From Streptomyces lydicus (GTDB lineage: Bacteria > Actinomycetota > Actinomycetes > Streptomycetales > Streptomycetaceae): a DNA stretch of 64,000 bases. Of this stretch, positions 52,435 through 60,629 are shown one piece after another. A model generated the notes under the pieces. It saw only the letters and a program-made list of their open reading frames with translations. It was not told the DNA's origin and did no database searches. How positions within the stretch are numbered: position 1 is the stretch's first letter; every line of letters begins with the position of its first letter. The stretch is taken from positions 6,944,001 to 7,008,000 of the forward strand of contig NZ_RDTE01000003.1 of the NCBI RefSeq assembly GCF_004125265.1, given 5' to 3'. The position numbers were made by a program, and so were the translations under genes.

Positions 52435-53214
52435 ATGACTCTGCTCGACAAGGACGGTGTACGGCTCACCGTTGACGGTGCGATCGCCACGGTGACCCTC
52501 GCCAACGCAGCGAAGCGCAATGCGCAGTCGCCGGCCATGTGGCGGGCGCTCGCCGAGGCGGGTTCCCTGCTGCCGGGAAACGTGCGGGTCGCGGTGCTCC
52601 GTGGTGAGGGCCAGTCCTTCTCCGCGGGCCTCGACCGTCAGGCGTTCACGCCCGAAGGCTTCGACGGCGAGCCGTCGTTCATCGATCTTGCCCGCGGCAC
52701 GGACAGCGAGCTGGACGCCACGATCGCCGAATACCAGGAAGCGTTCACCTGGTGGCGGCGCAACGACCTGGTGTCCATCGCCGCCGTGCAGGGCCATGCC
52801 ATCGGCGCGGGCTTCCAGCTCGCCCTGGCCTGCGATCTGCGGGTGGTCGCGCCCGACGTCCAGTTCGCCATGCGTGAGACCAGCCTGGGACTCGTACCGG
52901 ACCTGACCGGTACCCACCCCCTGGTCGGACTGGTGGGCTACGCCCGGGCGCTGGAGATCTGCGCCACGGGCCGCTTCGTGCATGCCGAGGAAGCCGAGCG
53001 GATCGGCCTCGCCAACCTCGTGGTGCCCGCCGACGAACTCGATGCCACGGTGACCGACCTGGCCGCCGCGCTCACCGCCCCGCCGCGGGACGCCGTCATC
53101 GAGACCAAGGCCCTGCTGGCCGGCGCCGCGGGCCGTACGTACGAGGAGCAGCGCACCGCCGAACGCGCCGCCCAGGCACGCCGGCTGCGCGACCTCGCGG
53201 GCGTGGGGGAGTAG
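52435..53214 (+). CDS. Enoyl-CoA hydratase/isomerase family protein
   Basis: A 259-residue crotonase-fold protein. The oxyanion-hole segments SAGLDRQAF and AIGAGFQLALACDLRVVAPD are present, along with MRETSLGLVPDLTGTHPL. The second catalytic Glu position is occupied by a Pro-Asp-Leu stretch, as in several non-hydratase crotonases, so the exact reaction is unclear. ATG at 52435 with GGAGG SD. It follows gbn, a constant neighbour in Streptomyces. Confidence 0.85.
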   Translation: MTLLDKDGVRLTVDGAIATVTLANAAKRNAQSPAMWRALAEAGSLLPGNVRVAVLRGEGQSFSAGLDRQAFTPEGFDGEPSFIDLARGTDSELDATIAEYQEAFTWWRRNDLVSIAAVQGHAIGAGFQLALACDLRVVAPDVQFAMRETSLGLVPDLTGTHPLVGLVGYARALEICATGRFVHAEEAERIGLANLVVPADELDATVTDLAAALTAPPRDAVIETKALLAGAAGRTYEEQRTAERAAQARRLRDLAGVGE

Positions 53215-53230
53215 CCCCCGCTGTTCTTCG

Positions 53231-53992
53231 TCATCGACGGGCGTCCCTTCCGGCCGGGGCGTCCGTCAGCTCCGTTCCGACGGCGGTGACCAGCACGGCA
53301 ACCGTCGACGGCGCCGCCGGTGCGGCGGCCACCGCCCGCCGTACGGCACTGGAGACGTCCAGGGCCCGGTAGCCGGGCGCGGTCGCCAGCTGGATCAGTA
53401 CATGGCCGTCGGTGTACCGCACCGCTCGGGACGCCCCGCCGAGCACCGGTGCCAGCCGGGCCACCCCCGGTACGCCCCGCGCGACGGCGGTGGGCCCTGC
53501 CGGGCCCTCCTGTGTCGCACCGCTCCTTTCCTCCGCCGAGGGCGTGGCAGGCGGCCCCTGGGTACGGTCGGCGGGCGGCGGGGACGGTGCCTCGTCCTCG
53601 TCCAGCAGCTCGCTGACCTGCAGATCCACCACGCCCACCACCAGCCCCAGCTCCCGGACCGAGGCCTCCAGCAGCGCGGTGCGCACCTGGTCGGCGACGG
53701 TGGGCAGCGGCCGGCCGGCGACCGCGGCGAAATCCGCCTCGATCCGCAGCGGGCCGGGCGGCAGCGCGCTCGGCGGGGCCGGCACCGCGGGCTGCGGGGC
53801 CCGGTCCGGGTCGGCGACGGACAGCCGCAGCGAGCCGAGGTGCACCCCGGCCGGCGTCCCCGCGGCCGCCCGCAACGCCCCGGTGGCCGCCTGCTCGGTG
53901 ATCCATGATCCGTCCGCGGGACCGCCGAGCGGCAGCACCCGGCCGATCCCGAGCTGTACCCGCACCGCCTGCGCCCACTGGTTCGCGGCCAC
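53231..53992 (-). CDS. Asp23-cluster-associated conserved protein
   Basis: A 253-residue soluble protein of unknown function. The first 120 residues (WAQAVRVQLGIGRVLPLGG, GSWITEQAATGALRAAA, LGSLRLSVADPD, IEADFAAVAGRPLPTVADQVR) and the last 90 (GVARLAPVLGG, VLIQLATAPGYRALDVSSAVRRAV, VAVLVTAVGTEL) each resemble the alpha/beta layout of Asp23/Gls24 domains, separated by a Pro/Glu linker. Similar genes are labelled nucleopolyhedrovirus P10-like in some annotations, which I think is a misnomer. Divergent from the Asp23 gene at 54245. Start GTG at 53992. Confidence 0.65.
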   Translation of the reverse strand: MAANQWAQAVRVQLGIGRVLPLGGPADGSWITEQAATGALRAAAGTPAGVHLGSLRLSVADPDRAPQPAVPAPPSALPPGPLRIEADFAAVAGRPLPTVADQVRTALLEASVRELGLVVGVVDLQVSELLDEDEAPSPPPADRTQGPPATPSAEERSGATQEGPAGPTAVARGVPGVARLAPVLGGASRAVRYTDGHVLIQLATAPGYRALDVSSAVRRAVAAAPAAPSTVAVLVTAVGTELTDAPAGRDARR

Positions 53993-54185
53993 CGCGTCAC
54001 CCCTTTCCCGGCGGTCCCCGGACCCGTTCCGGACACCTCCCGCACCACGTCACCAGCCTGCCGCAGACCGGCCCCCGCGGCCCGTACGGCAGGGCGGTGT
54101 GCCGGGCGTCGCCGTGCGGAGCACTCCGCTGCCACGTCCCCGGAGCGGCCCGGGGGATGCGGACCTACTGTGGGCAACGGAGCGG

Positions 54186-54231
54186 GCGGACCGCTTCTCC
54201 TCGCGGAAGCGGACCGCTTCTCCTCGCGGAA
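54186..54231. repeat. 23-bp tandem duplication before the Asp23 gene
   Basis: GCGGACCGCTTCTCCTCGCG plus GAA is present twice head to tail (54186-54208 and 54209-54231), ending 13 bases before the Asp23 start. The unit contains TCTCCTC, an anti-SD-like string, and the last copy supplies the SD region. Confidence 0.85.
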
Positions 54232-54244
54232 AGGGACGACGGCG

Positions 54245-54706
54245 ATGAGCGAGAGCCAGCAGCATGCGGAGGGGCCCCGGACTCCTGCCAAGCGGGGTGG
54301 CGGCGACCCCGCGACCCGTGGGCGGACCACCATCGCCGACGGTGTGGTCGAGAAGATCGCCGGTCTGGCGGCCCGGGACGTCCTCGGCGTGCATGCCATG
54401 GGCAGCAGTTTCGCCCGTACGGTCGGCGCCGTACGCGACCGGGTGCCCGGCGGCGGCAGATCCGCCACCGCGACCCGGGGGGTCAAGGCCGAGGTCGGCG
54501 AGGTGCAGACCGCGCTGGACCTGGAGATCGTGGTCGACTACGGCGTTGCCATCGCCGATGTCGCGCGCTCCGTCCGGGAGAACGTCATCTCCGCCGTGGA
54601 GCGGATGACGGGCCTGGAGGTCGTCGAGGTCAATATCGCGGTCAGCGACGTCAAGCTGCCCGACGAGGAAGACGAAGAGGGGGGACCGGAGCAGCGGCTC
54701 CAATAG
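54245..54706 (+). CDS. Asp23/Gls24-family envelope stress protein
   Basis: A 153-residue Asp23 protein: GRTTIADGVVEKIAGLAARDVLGVHAM, then EVQTALDLEIVVDYGVAIADVARSVRENVISAVERMTGLEVVEVNI. These are soluble proteins tethered at the membrane by AmaP and important for envelope homeostasis in Gram-positives. It is the first gene of a five-gene operon ending in amaP. ATG at 54245. Confidence 0.92.
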   Translation: MSESQQHAEGPRTPAKRGGGDPATRGRTTIADGVVEKIAGLAARDVLGVHAMGSSFARTVGAVRDRVPGGGRSATATRGVKAEVGEVQTALDLEIVVDYGVAIADVARSVRENVISAVERMTGLEVVEVNIAVSDVKLPDEEDEEGGPEQRLQ

Positions 54707-54742
54707 CCGGGCCCGTCCGGAGGGGTAGCGAAGGAGCGCACG

Positions 54743-54940
54743 ATGAGTATGGCCGTGGTCGGCCTCTTGGCCGGTATGGCGCTGGGCTTCGCCGGATACT
54801 TCGGCGGCTTCGGCGCCTTTGTTCTGGTGGCGGCGCTGGGCGCCGTCGGCTTCGTGGTCGGCAGATTCCTGGAAGGGGATCTGGAGGCCGGCGATTTCTT
54901 CCGTCCGCGCCGCGGCGACCGCGACGAACGACGGCGGTGA
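54743..54940 (+). CDS. Small membrane protein of the Asp23 operon
   Basis: A 65-residue protein with two close hydrophobic segments (AVVGLLAGMALGFAGYFG and FVLVAALGAVGFVVGRFLEG) and a basic tail, the DUF2273-like small protein usual in Asp23/AmaP clusters. GGAG SD before the ATG. Probably a membrane partner for the Asp23 complex. Confidence 0.82.
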   Translation: MSMAVVGLLAGMALGFAGYFGGFGAFVLVAALGAVGFVVGRFLEGDLEAGDFFRPRRGDRDERRR

Positions 54941-54946
54941 GGCCGG

Positions 54947-55339
54947 GTGGCGACGGTGTCCCCGGCCGCCGCTGCCGCCGGCGTGGCGGCGGGCGAGCGG
55001 GGCGCGACCAGCATCGCGGACCGGGTGGTGGCGAAGATCGCCGCGCAGGCGGCCAGGGAGGCGCTGCGCCGGCAGTCCCCGCAGGCCCGCACACAGGCGC
55101 ACGCGACGGTGACCGTGCACCGGCGCGATGACCGGCGGCACTTCGGCGAGGCGCGGGTGCGGATCGCCGTGGAGCTGGGCTACCCCTCCGACATCGGCGC
55201 CCAGTGCCGGGTGGTGCGCCGTCATGTCACCGAGCGGGTCAAGGCGTTGGTGAGCATGGACGTGCCCGAGGTCGCCGTGGAGGTCGAGCGGCTGCACTCC
55301 CCGCTGGAGGAGCGCACGGGCCGCGGGAGGGTGCGATGA
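54947..55339 (+). CDS. Second Asp23/Gls24-family protein
   Basis: A 130-residue short Asp23 paralogue: TSIADRVVAKIAAQAAREAL, then ATVTVHRRDDRRHFGEARVRIAVELGYPSDIGAQCRVVRRHVTERVKAL. GTG start 6 bp after the previous stop; its TGA overlaps the next ATG (ATGA). Confidence 0.85.
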   Translation: MATVSPAAAAAGVAAGERGATSIADRVVAKIAAQAAREALRRQSPQARTQAHATVTVHRRDDRRHFGEARVRIAVELGYPSDIGAQCRVVRRHVTERVKALVSMDVPEVAVEVERLHSPLEERTGRGRVR

Positions 55340-56001
55340 GCGACGACGCGGAGCAGCCGGACACCCGGCGGATGCCCACTCTCGACAAGACGCCCGGCTC
55401 AGCGGATGAGCGGAGCGAGTCCGCTCCGGACGCGGCCGCGGCGGACAAGGGCGGCGACGGCCGCACCGGGCGCTTCTGGTCGGCCCGCCGGGTGCCGGCC
55501 GCGGTGGTCGCGCTGGTGCTGCTGGCCGCCGCCGGACTGCTGCTCTACGACGTGGTCGCGGTGCGCGCCCACCACCCCGCGATGGCCTGGCGCCGGTGGC
55601 TCGCCCGCGAACTGGCCACCCGTCACCTCGACAACCCCTGGGTGCTGGCCGCCGCCGCGCTCGCGGTGGTGCTCGGCATCTGGCTGATCGCGCTGGCGCT
55701 CACCCCCGGACTGCGCCAGGTGCTGCCGATGCGGCCGGCGGCGCCGGACCTGCGAGCCGGGCTGGACCGGGCGGCCGCCGCGCTGGTGCTGCGCGACCGT
55801 GCCATGGAGGTGGCCGGCGTCCAGTCCGTACGGATGAAGGTCGGCCGCCGCAAGGCGAAGGCGCACGCCGTCTCGCACTTCCGCGGGCTGGACGAGGTCC
55901 GCGCCGATCTCGACGTCGCGCTGGGCGAGGGCCTGCGGCAGCTGGGGCTGGCGCACCGGCTCGGCCTGACCGTGCACGTCCGGCGCCCGAAGAAGGGATG
56001 A
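55336..56001 (+). CDS. DUF6286-type membrane protein of the Asp23 operon
   Basis: A 221-residue protein with an acidic cytoplasmic N-terminus (50 residues), two transmembrane segments (VPAAVVALVLLAAAGLLLYDVVAV and VLAAAALAVVLGIWLIALALTPG) and a C-terminal alpha/beta domain (AAALVLRDRAMEVAGVQSVRMKVGRRKAKAHA) that resembles AmaP's cytoplasmic part. It likely scaffolds Asp23 proteins at the membrane. Confidence 0.8.
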   Translation: MSDDAEQPDTRRMPTLDKTPGSADERSESAPDAAAADKGGDGRTGRFWSARRVPAAVVALVLLAAAGLLLYDVVAVRAHHPAMAWRRWLARELATRHLDNPWVLAAAALAVVLGIWLIALALTPGLRQVLPMRPAAPDLRAGLDRAAAALVLRDRAMEVAGVQSVRMKVGRRKAKAHAVSHFRGLDEVRADLDVALGEGLRQLGLAHRLGLTVHVRRPKKG

Positions 56002-56008
56002 GGCAGCG

Positions 56009-56614
56009 ATGCGCAGGGTCGGCAGAGCGATCAACCGGGTACTGCTCGGCGTGACCGGTGTGGTGCTGCTGGGCACCGGTGGCCTGGTGCTGTTCGGCGG
56101 CCTGGACCTGCCCGCGAGGTGGCGGCTGCGCCTGCCCGCCCACTGGCCCTGGTCAAGCCCCGGCGACGTGCTGCTCCCCGGGCGGCAGCGCACCCGCTTC
56201 AGTGGCCAGGGCTGGTTCTGGCCCGCCGTGATCGCCGCCCTGGCCGTCGTCGTGCTGCTGATGCTGTGGTGGCTGCTGTCCCAGCTGCGGCGGCACCGGC
56301 TGAACGACATCCTCGTCGACAGCGGCGACGGCGAGGGCGCCACCCTGCGCGGCCGGGCGCTGGAGGGCGTCCTCGCGGCCGAATCCGAGTCGCTGGAAGG
56401 CGTCGACCGGGCCGGGGTGCTGCTGACCGGCCGCCGGAGCGCACCGCGGATCCGGGCCCTGCTGTCCCTCGCCCCGCACGCCGACCCGGGCACCGTGGTC
56501 CGCCGTCTGTCGGACGAGGCGGTGTCTCATGCCCGCCGCTCGGCCGGGCTCGACCGGCTGCCGGGGGACGTCCGGCTGCGTGCGGTCAAGCACCGGCCCG
56601 AGCGGGTGAGTTAG
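56009..56614 (+). CDS. Alkaline shock response membrane anchor AmaP-like protein
   Basis: A 201-residue protein with two transmembrane segments (INRVLLGVTGVVLLGTGGLVLFGG and FWPAVIAALAVVVLLMLWWLLSQL) followed by a cytoplasmic domain beginning RRHRLNDILVD. This is the AmaP layout; AmaP anchors Asp23 to the membrane. It starts 7 bp after the DUF6286 gene and ends the operon. Confidence 0.85.
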   Translation: MRRVGRAINRVLLGVTGVVLLGTGGLVLFGGLDLPARWRLRLPAHWPWSSPGDVLLPGRQRTRFSGQGWFWPAVIAALAVVVLLMLWWLLSQLRRHRLNDILVDSGDGEGATLRGRALEGVLAAESESLEGVDRAGVLLTGRRSAPRIRALLSLAPHADPGTVVRRLSDEAVSHARRSAGLDRLPGDVRLRAVKHRPERVS

Positions 56615-56650
56615 GGATGGGCGGGTCGGTGAGGGCCAGGGCACTCCCCG

Positions 56651-57406
56651 TCAGAAGCCGTGCCGGGCCCCGCCGTCCACCGGCACCATCACCCCGGTGA
56701 CATACGACGCGGCCGGCGACAGCAGGAACGCCGCGGCCTTGCCGAACTCCTCCGGTGTCCCGTAGCGGCCCAGCGGGATCGCCGCGCAGTTACGGGCGCG
56801 GCTGCCCTCCGGGTCGCCGGAGAGCGCGTCGAGCTGGGTCATCCGGTCGGTGGCGATCCGGCCGGGCAGGACGCCGAGGACCCGGATGCCGCGCGGCCCG
56901 AGCTCCACCGAGAGCGACTTGGCGAAGCCGGCGAGGCCGGGGCGGAGCCCGTTGGAGACGGTCAGCCCGGGGATCGGCTCATGCACCGAGCCGGACAGCA
57001 CAAAGCCGATCACACCGCCCTCCGCCAGTTCGGCGGCGGCCGTGCGGGCCAGCCGTACCGCGCCGAGGAAGACCGATTCGAAGGCCTGCTGCCACTGGTC
57101 GTCGGTGTTGTCGAGGGCGCCGCCGGGCGGCGGGCCGCCCACGCTGATCAGCACGCCGTCCAGGCGGCCGAAGCGTTCCCGGGCCGCGGCCACCAGGCGG
57201 CCCGGCCCCTCCGGGTCGGCGTTGTCGGCCGCCACCCCCAGGGCCCGTTCGCCGAGCGAGGCCGCGGCCGCCGCCGCGCTCTCCTCGGTGCGTCCGGTGA
57301 GCACGACGTTGGCGCCGTCGGCGACCAGCTCACGGGCGGTGGCGAAGCCGAGGCCGCGGGTCGCCCCGGTGACGAGGTACGTCCGGTCGGTGAGTCCAAG
57401 ATCCAT
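56651..57406 (-). CDS. Atypical short-chain dehydrogenase/reductase
   Basis: A 251-residue SDR: VTGATRGLGFATA cofactor loop, GRTEESAAAAAASL, SVGGPPPGGALDNTD and GLAGFAKSLSVELGPRGIRV. The usual YxxxK is not there; the region after the catalytic-Ser-like FVLSGSVHEP reads LTVSNGLRPGLAG, with Asn and Arg where Tyr and Lys are expected. A set of such SDRs exists, so it may bind substrate without classical catalysis or use other residues. Its ATG lies 4 bp after the GH15 stop, so the two are coupled. Confidence 0.83.
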   Translation of the reverse strand: MDLGLTDRTYLVTGATRGLGFATARELVADGANVVLTGRTEESAAAAAASLGERALGVAADNADPEGPGRLVAAARERFGRLDGVLISVGGPPPGGALDNTDDQWQQAFESVFLGAVRLARTAAAELAEGGVIGFVLSGSVHEPIPGLTVSNGLRPGLAGFAKSLSVELGPRGIRVLGVLPGRIATDRMTQLDALSGDPEGSRARNCAAIPLGRYGTPEEFGKAAAFLLSPAASYVTGVMVPVDGGARHGF

Positions 57407-57410
57407 GGCC

Positions 57411-59228
57411 CTAGTCTGCCCCTGCCCCGTCCTGGAGCCCGAAGGCGGTCCCCACCAGCCCGATATGGCTGAACGCCTGCGGATAGTTGCCCAGCTGGCG
57501 GCCGGCCGCCGGGTCGTACTCCTCGGAGAGCAGCCCCACATCGTTGCGCAGGTCCAGCAGCCGCTCGAACATCTCCCGGGCCTCGTGCCGCCGTCCATTC
57601 ATCCGCAGCGCGTCGACGAGCCAGAACGAGCAGGCCAGGAAGGTGCCCTCGTCGCCGGGCAGCCCGTCGACCGAGCCGCCCTCGGTGCTGTAGCGGCGGA
57701 CCAGACCGAGGGGGGCACCTCCCGTGCGGTCAGGGCAATGGGGGACGCTCAGCTCCCGGCGGACCGTGTCGATGGTGCCGGCGACCCGCGGGTCGTCCCC
57801 CGGCAGGAAGCCGACCCGGGGGATCAGCAGGGTCGCCGCGTCCAGTTCCGCCGACCCGTAGAACTGGGTGAAGGTGCCGCGTTCGGCGTCATAGCCCTTC
57901 TCGCACACCTCTCGGTGCACCTCGTCGCGCATCGCCCGCCAACGGCCCACGTCCCCGCCCAGCTTCGGATCGGCCTCCAGCGCCCGCACCACCCGGTCGG
58001 CCGCCACCCAGGCCATGACCTTGGAGTGCACGAAGTGCCGGCGCGGCCCGCGGATCTCCCACAGCCCCTCGTCGGGGTCGCGCCAGGCGGACTCCAGATA
58101 GTCGACCAGCGCGCGCTGGATGCTCCAGGCGTGCGGCTCCGACGGCAGCCCGGCCGTGCGCGCGATGTGGAAGGAGTCGAGCACTTCGCCGTAGACGTCG
58201 AGCTGACGCTGTTCGACGGCGGCGTTGCCGATGCGGACGGGCGCGGAGTCGGCGTATCCGGACAGCCACGGCAGCTCGGTCTCCGGCAGCCGCCGCTCAC
58301 CCGCCAGCCCGTACATGATCTGCAGATCGTCGGGGGCGCCGGCCACCGCGCGCAGCAGCCAGTCCCGCCAGGCACCGGCCTCCTCCAGGTATCCCGCCGA
58401 GAGCAGCGAGTTCAGGGTGAGGCTGGCGTCGCGCAGCCAGCAGTAGCGGTAGTCCCAGTTGCGCACCCCGCCCAGCTCCTCGGGCAGCGAGGTGGTGGGG
58501 GCCGCGACGATGCCGCCGGTGGGCGCGTAGGTGAGCGCCTTGAGGGTGATCAGCGAGCGCATCACGGCCTCGCGGTAGGGGCCCTGGTAACGGCAGCGCC
58601 CGGCCCAGGCGTGCCAGTCGTCCAGGGTGTCCTGAAGCGCCTCGAACGGGTCGATCCGGACCGGCCGGGGCTCGTGCGAGGGGTGCCAGGTCAGCACGAA
58701 CGCGGCGCGTTCGCCCGCGGCGACGGTGAAGTCCGAGCGGGTGCTGAAGTCCTTGCCGTAGGTGGTGCTCCGCTCGGGGGTGCGCAGCCACACCGAGTCC
58801 GGCCCGGCGACCGCGACCCGGCAGCCCTCGGTGGCCCGCACCCAGGGCACCGCCCGGCCGTAGTCGAACCGCAGCCGCAGCACCCCTCGCATCTCGACGC
58901 TGCCGCTCAGGCCCTCGACGATCCGTACGACATCGGGCTGGCGGTCGCGCTGCGGCATGAAGTCGATGACCCGGACGCTGCCGGTGGGGGTCTCCCACAC
59001 CGTGTCGAGGATCAGCGAGTCACCGCGGTAGGAGCGCACCGCGCGGGCCTCGGAGGAGCGGGGGGACAGCCGCCAGTGGCCGTTGTCCTTGTGGCCCAGG
59101 AGCGCGGCGAAGCAGGCCCCGGAGTCGAAGCGGGGCAGGCACAGCCAGTCGATGGAGCCGTCGCGGCCGACGAGGGCGGCGGTCTGCAGATCGCCGATGA
59201 GCGCATAGTCCTCGATATGTGGGTGCAC
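57411..59228 (-). CDS. Glycoside hydrolase family 15 protein (glucoamylase/trehalase-like)
   Basis: A 605-residue cytoplasmic protein: N-terminal beta domain (IEDYALIGDLQTAALVGRDGSIDWLCLPRFDS) and an (alpha/alpha)6 barrel with NWDYRYCWLRDASLTLNSLLSAGY and the second acidic region RRHEAREMFERLLDLRNDVGLLSEEYD. GH15 actinobacterial members of this form include trehalases. Start GTG at 59228. Near residue 500 the protein has an extra PHCPDRTGGAPLG segment encoded by a CCCCC..GGGAGG repeat block, probably a small in-frame insertion. Confidence 0.9.
   Translation of the reverse strand: MHPHIEDYALIGDLQTAALVGRDGSIDWLCLPRFDSGACFAALLGHKDNGHWRLSPRSSEARAVRSYRGDSLILDTVWETPTGSVRVIDFMPQRDRQPDVVRIVEGLSGSVEMRGVLRLRFDYGRAVPWVRATEGCRVAVAGPDSVWLRTPERSTTYGKDFSTRSDFTVAAGERAAFVLTWHPSHEPRPVRIDPFEALQDTLDDWHAWAGRCRYQGPYREAVMRSLITLKALTYAPTGGIVAAPTTSLPEELGGVRNWDYRYCWLRDASLTLNSLLSAGYLEEAGAWRDWLLRAVAGAPDDLQIMYGLAGERRLPETELPWLSGYADSAPVRIGNAAVEQRQLDVYGEVLDSFHIARTAGLPSEPHAWSIQRALVDYLESAWRDPDEGLWEIRGPRRHFVHSKVMAWVAADRVVRALEADPKLGGDVGRWRAMRDEVHREVCEKGYDAERGTFTQFYGSAELDAATLLIPRVGFLPGDDPRVAGTIDTVRRELSVPHCPDRTGGAPLGLVRRYSTEGGSVDGLPGDEGTFLACSFWLVDALRMNGRRHEAREMFERLLDLRNDVGLLSEEYDPAAGRQLGNYPQAFSHIGLVGTAFGLQDGAGAD
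57710..57746. repeat. In-frame CCCCC..GGGAGG repeat in the GH15 gene
   Basis: Read on the minus strand this block runs TCCCCCAT ... GGGAGGTGCCCCC, the same frame of conserved ends as the intergenic block at 5289. It accounts for about 13 extra residues. Confidence 0.5.
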
Positions 59229-59282
59229 TCAACGGCTTTTCCCGCACGGCGCGGGCGCCACGCGCCGTGGCGGCTGTACGGG

Positions 59283-60149
59283 CTACGACCTGGCCGGCAC
59301 CGGCGCCGTCTCGTCGGACTCCGGAGCCTCGGGAGTCTCAGCATCCTCAGGAGCCTCCGGGTCCGGTCCGGCCCCGGCTGCCTCCTTCTCCTTGGCGGCG
59401 GCCTCCACCCGGTCGCGGTGCTCCCGGCGGACCAGGATCACCCAGCCGACCGGCACCGCCGCCGCGAACAGCCACCACTGGACCGCATACGCCATGTGCG
59501 GCCCGATGGAGTCGTGGTCCGGCTCGGGGACCAGCTCCGGCTTGCCGCCGGGCGGCTTGGGACCGGTCTGCTCGATATAGCCGCCGAGCAGCGGCCGGCC
59601 GACCCGCTTCGCCTGCTCCTTGCTGTTGATCAGCATGATCTGGCGGGCGGGCAGGCCCTTGGTGTCCTTGATGCCGCTGACCGCGGTGGTCTCGTCGGCC
59701 ATCATCCGGCCGGTCACGGTGACCTTGCCCCGGGGGGTGGCCGGGACGTCAGGGAACTTGGTGAGGTCGTTGCCCGCCGAGATCCAGCCGCGGTTGACCA
59801 GCACGGCCCGGCCGTCGCCGAGGACCAGCGGGGTCAGGACGTAGTAGCCGATGCTCTGCTCGTCGGCCGCGGTGCGCTGACGGACCACGACCTCGTGCGC
59901 CGTGTCGAAGGTGCCGGTGGCGGTGACCGTGCGCCACATGTCGTGGTGGGGCAGGTTGCGGCCGGGCGCGGTCAGCTCGGTGACCGGGACCGGCCTGGCG
60001 GCCAGGCTGCTCGCGATCAGCTGGTTCTGCGCCACCTTGTGCTCATGGCGGTGGAGCTGCCAGAAGCCCAGCTTGATCATGACGGGGATCAGCACGAGAC
60101 CCACGAGGGTGAGGATCACCCACTGCCGGGACAACAGGAAGCGGTACAC
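59283..60149 (-). CDS. SURF1-family cytochrome oxidase assembly protein
   Basis: A 288-residue SURF1/Shy1 protein. It has an N-terminal transmembrane helix (WVILTLVGLVLIPVMIKLGFWQLHRHE), the extracytoplasmic domain with VTATGTFD, VLVNRGWISAG and the terminal HMAYAVQWWLFAAAVPVGWVILVRRE helix, then an acidic tail. SURF1 helps insert heme a into cytochrome aa3 oxidase. The GTG at 60149 is chosen because it puts the first helix at the N-terminus. Confidence 0.9.
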   Translation of the reverse strand: MYRFLLSRQWVILTLVGLVLIPVMIKLGFWQLHRHEHKVAQNQLIASSLAARPVPVTELTAPGRNLPHHDMWRTVTATGTFDTAHEVVVRQRTAADEQSIGYYVLTPLVLGDGRAVLVNRGWISAGNDLTKFPDVPATPRGKVTVTGRMMADETTAVSGIKDTKGLPARQIMLINSKEQAKRVGRPLLGGYIEQTGPKPPGGKPELVPEPDHDSIGPHMAYAVQWWLFAAAVPVGWVILVRREHRDRVEAAAKEKEAAGAGPDPEAPEDAETPEAPESDETAPVPARS

Positions 60150-60332
60150 GGCTTCGACGGTACCCGGGCCTTCACCGCGCCCGAGCCGGGGGTCCCCGGT
60201 AGCGGCCTGGGGAGGGGCCGGGGAAGGCGCCGCCCGGACCGGTCCGGGCGGGCCGTTCGGACCGGCCCCGGTGGCATCGGGCCCGGGTGGCATCAGGCAG
60301 GACCGGGTGGCATCAGGCAGGACCAAGGGGTC

Positions 60333-60566
60333 TCAGACCCGGTCGACGATGCCCACCCTCCCGTCCGACCGGGCACAGTGCGCACCGCAGTACCACTGCC
60401 CGTCGGCTTCCACGCCCTGGCCGATGATCTGGCACCGGCAGTGCTCACAGATCGGCGCCATGCGGTGGATGGCGCAGGCGAAACAGTCGAAGACATGCAC
60501 CGCGCCCTGCGCATGCACCTCGAATGTCATGCCGTATTCATTTCCGCATACCTCACAACGTGCCAT
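60333..60566 (-). CDS. Small zinc-finger protein
   Basis: A 77-residue protein full of paired cysteines: CEVCGNEYG, DCFACAIHRM, CEHCRC and YCGAHC, giving two treble-clef/ribbon type zinc sites. Conserved in Streptomyces in this place, function unknown to me. ATG at 60566. Confidence 0.8.
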   Translation of the reverse strand: MARCEVCGNEYGMTFEVHAQGAVHVFDCFACAIHRMAPICEHCRCQIIGQGVEADGQWYCGAHCARSDGRVGIVDRV

Positions 60567-60629
60567 GCGCCACAGGGTGCGGGCGGCGCCCCCGCGGGGC
60601 GAGGTGCCGGCGGGTGTGTTGGCCGGGCT

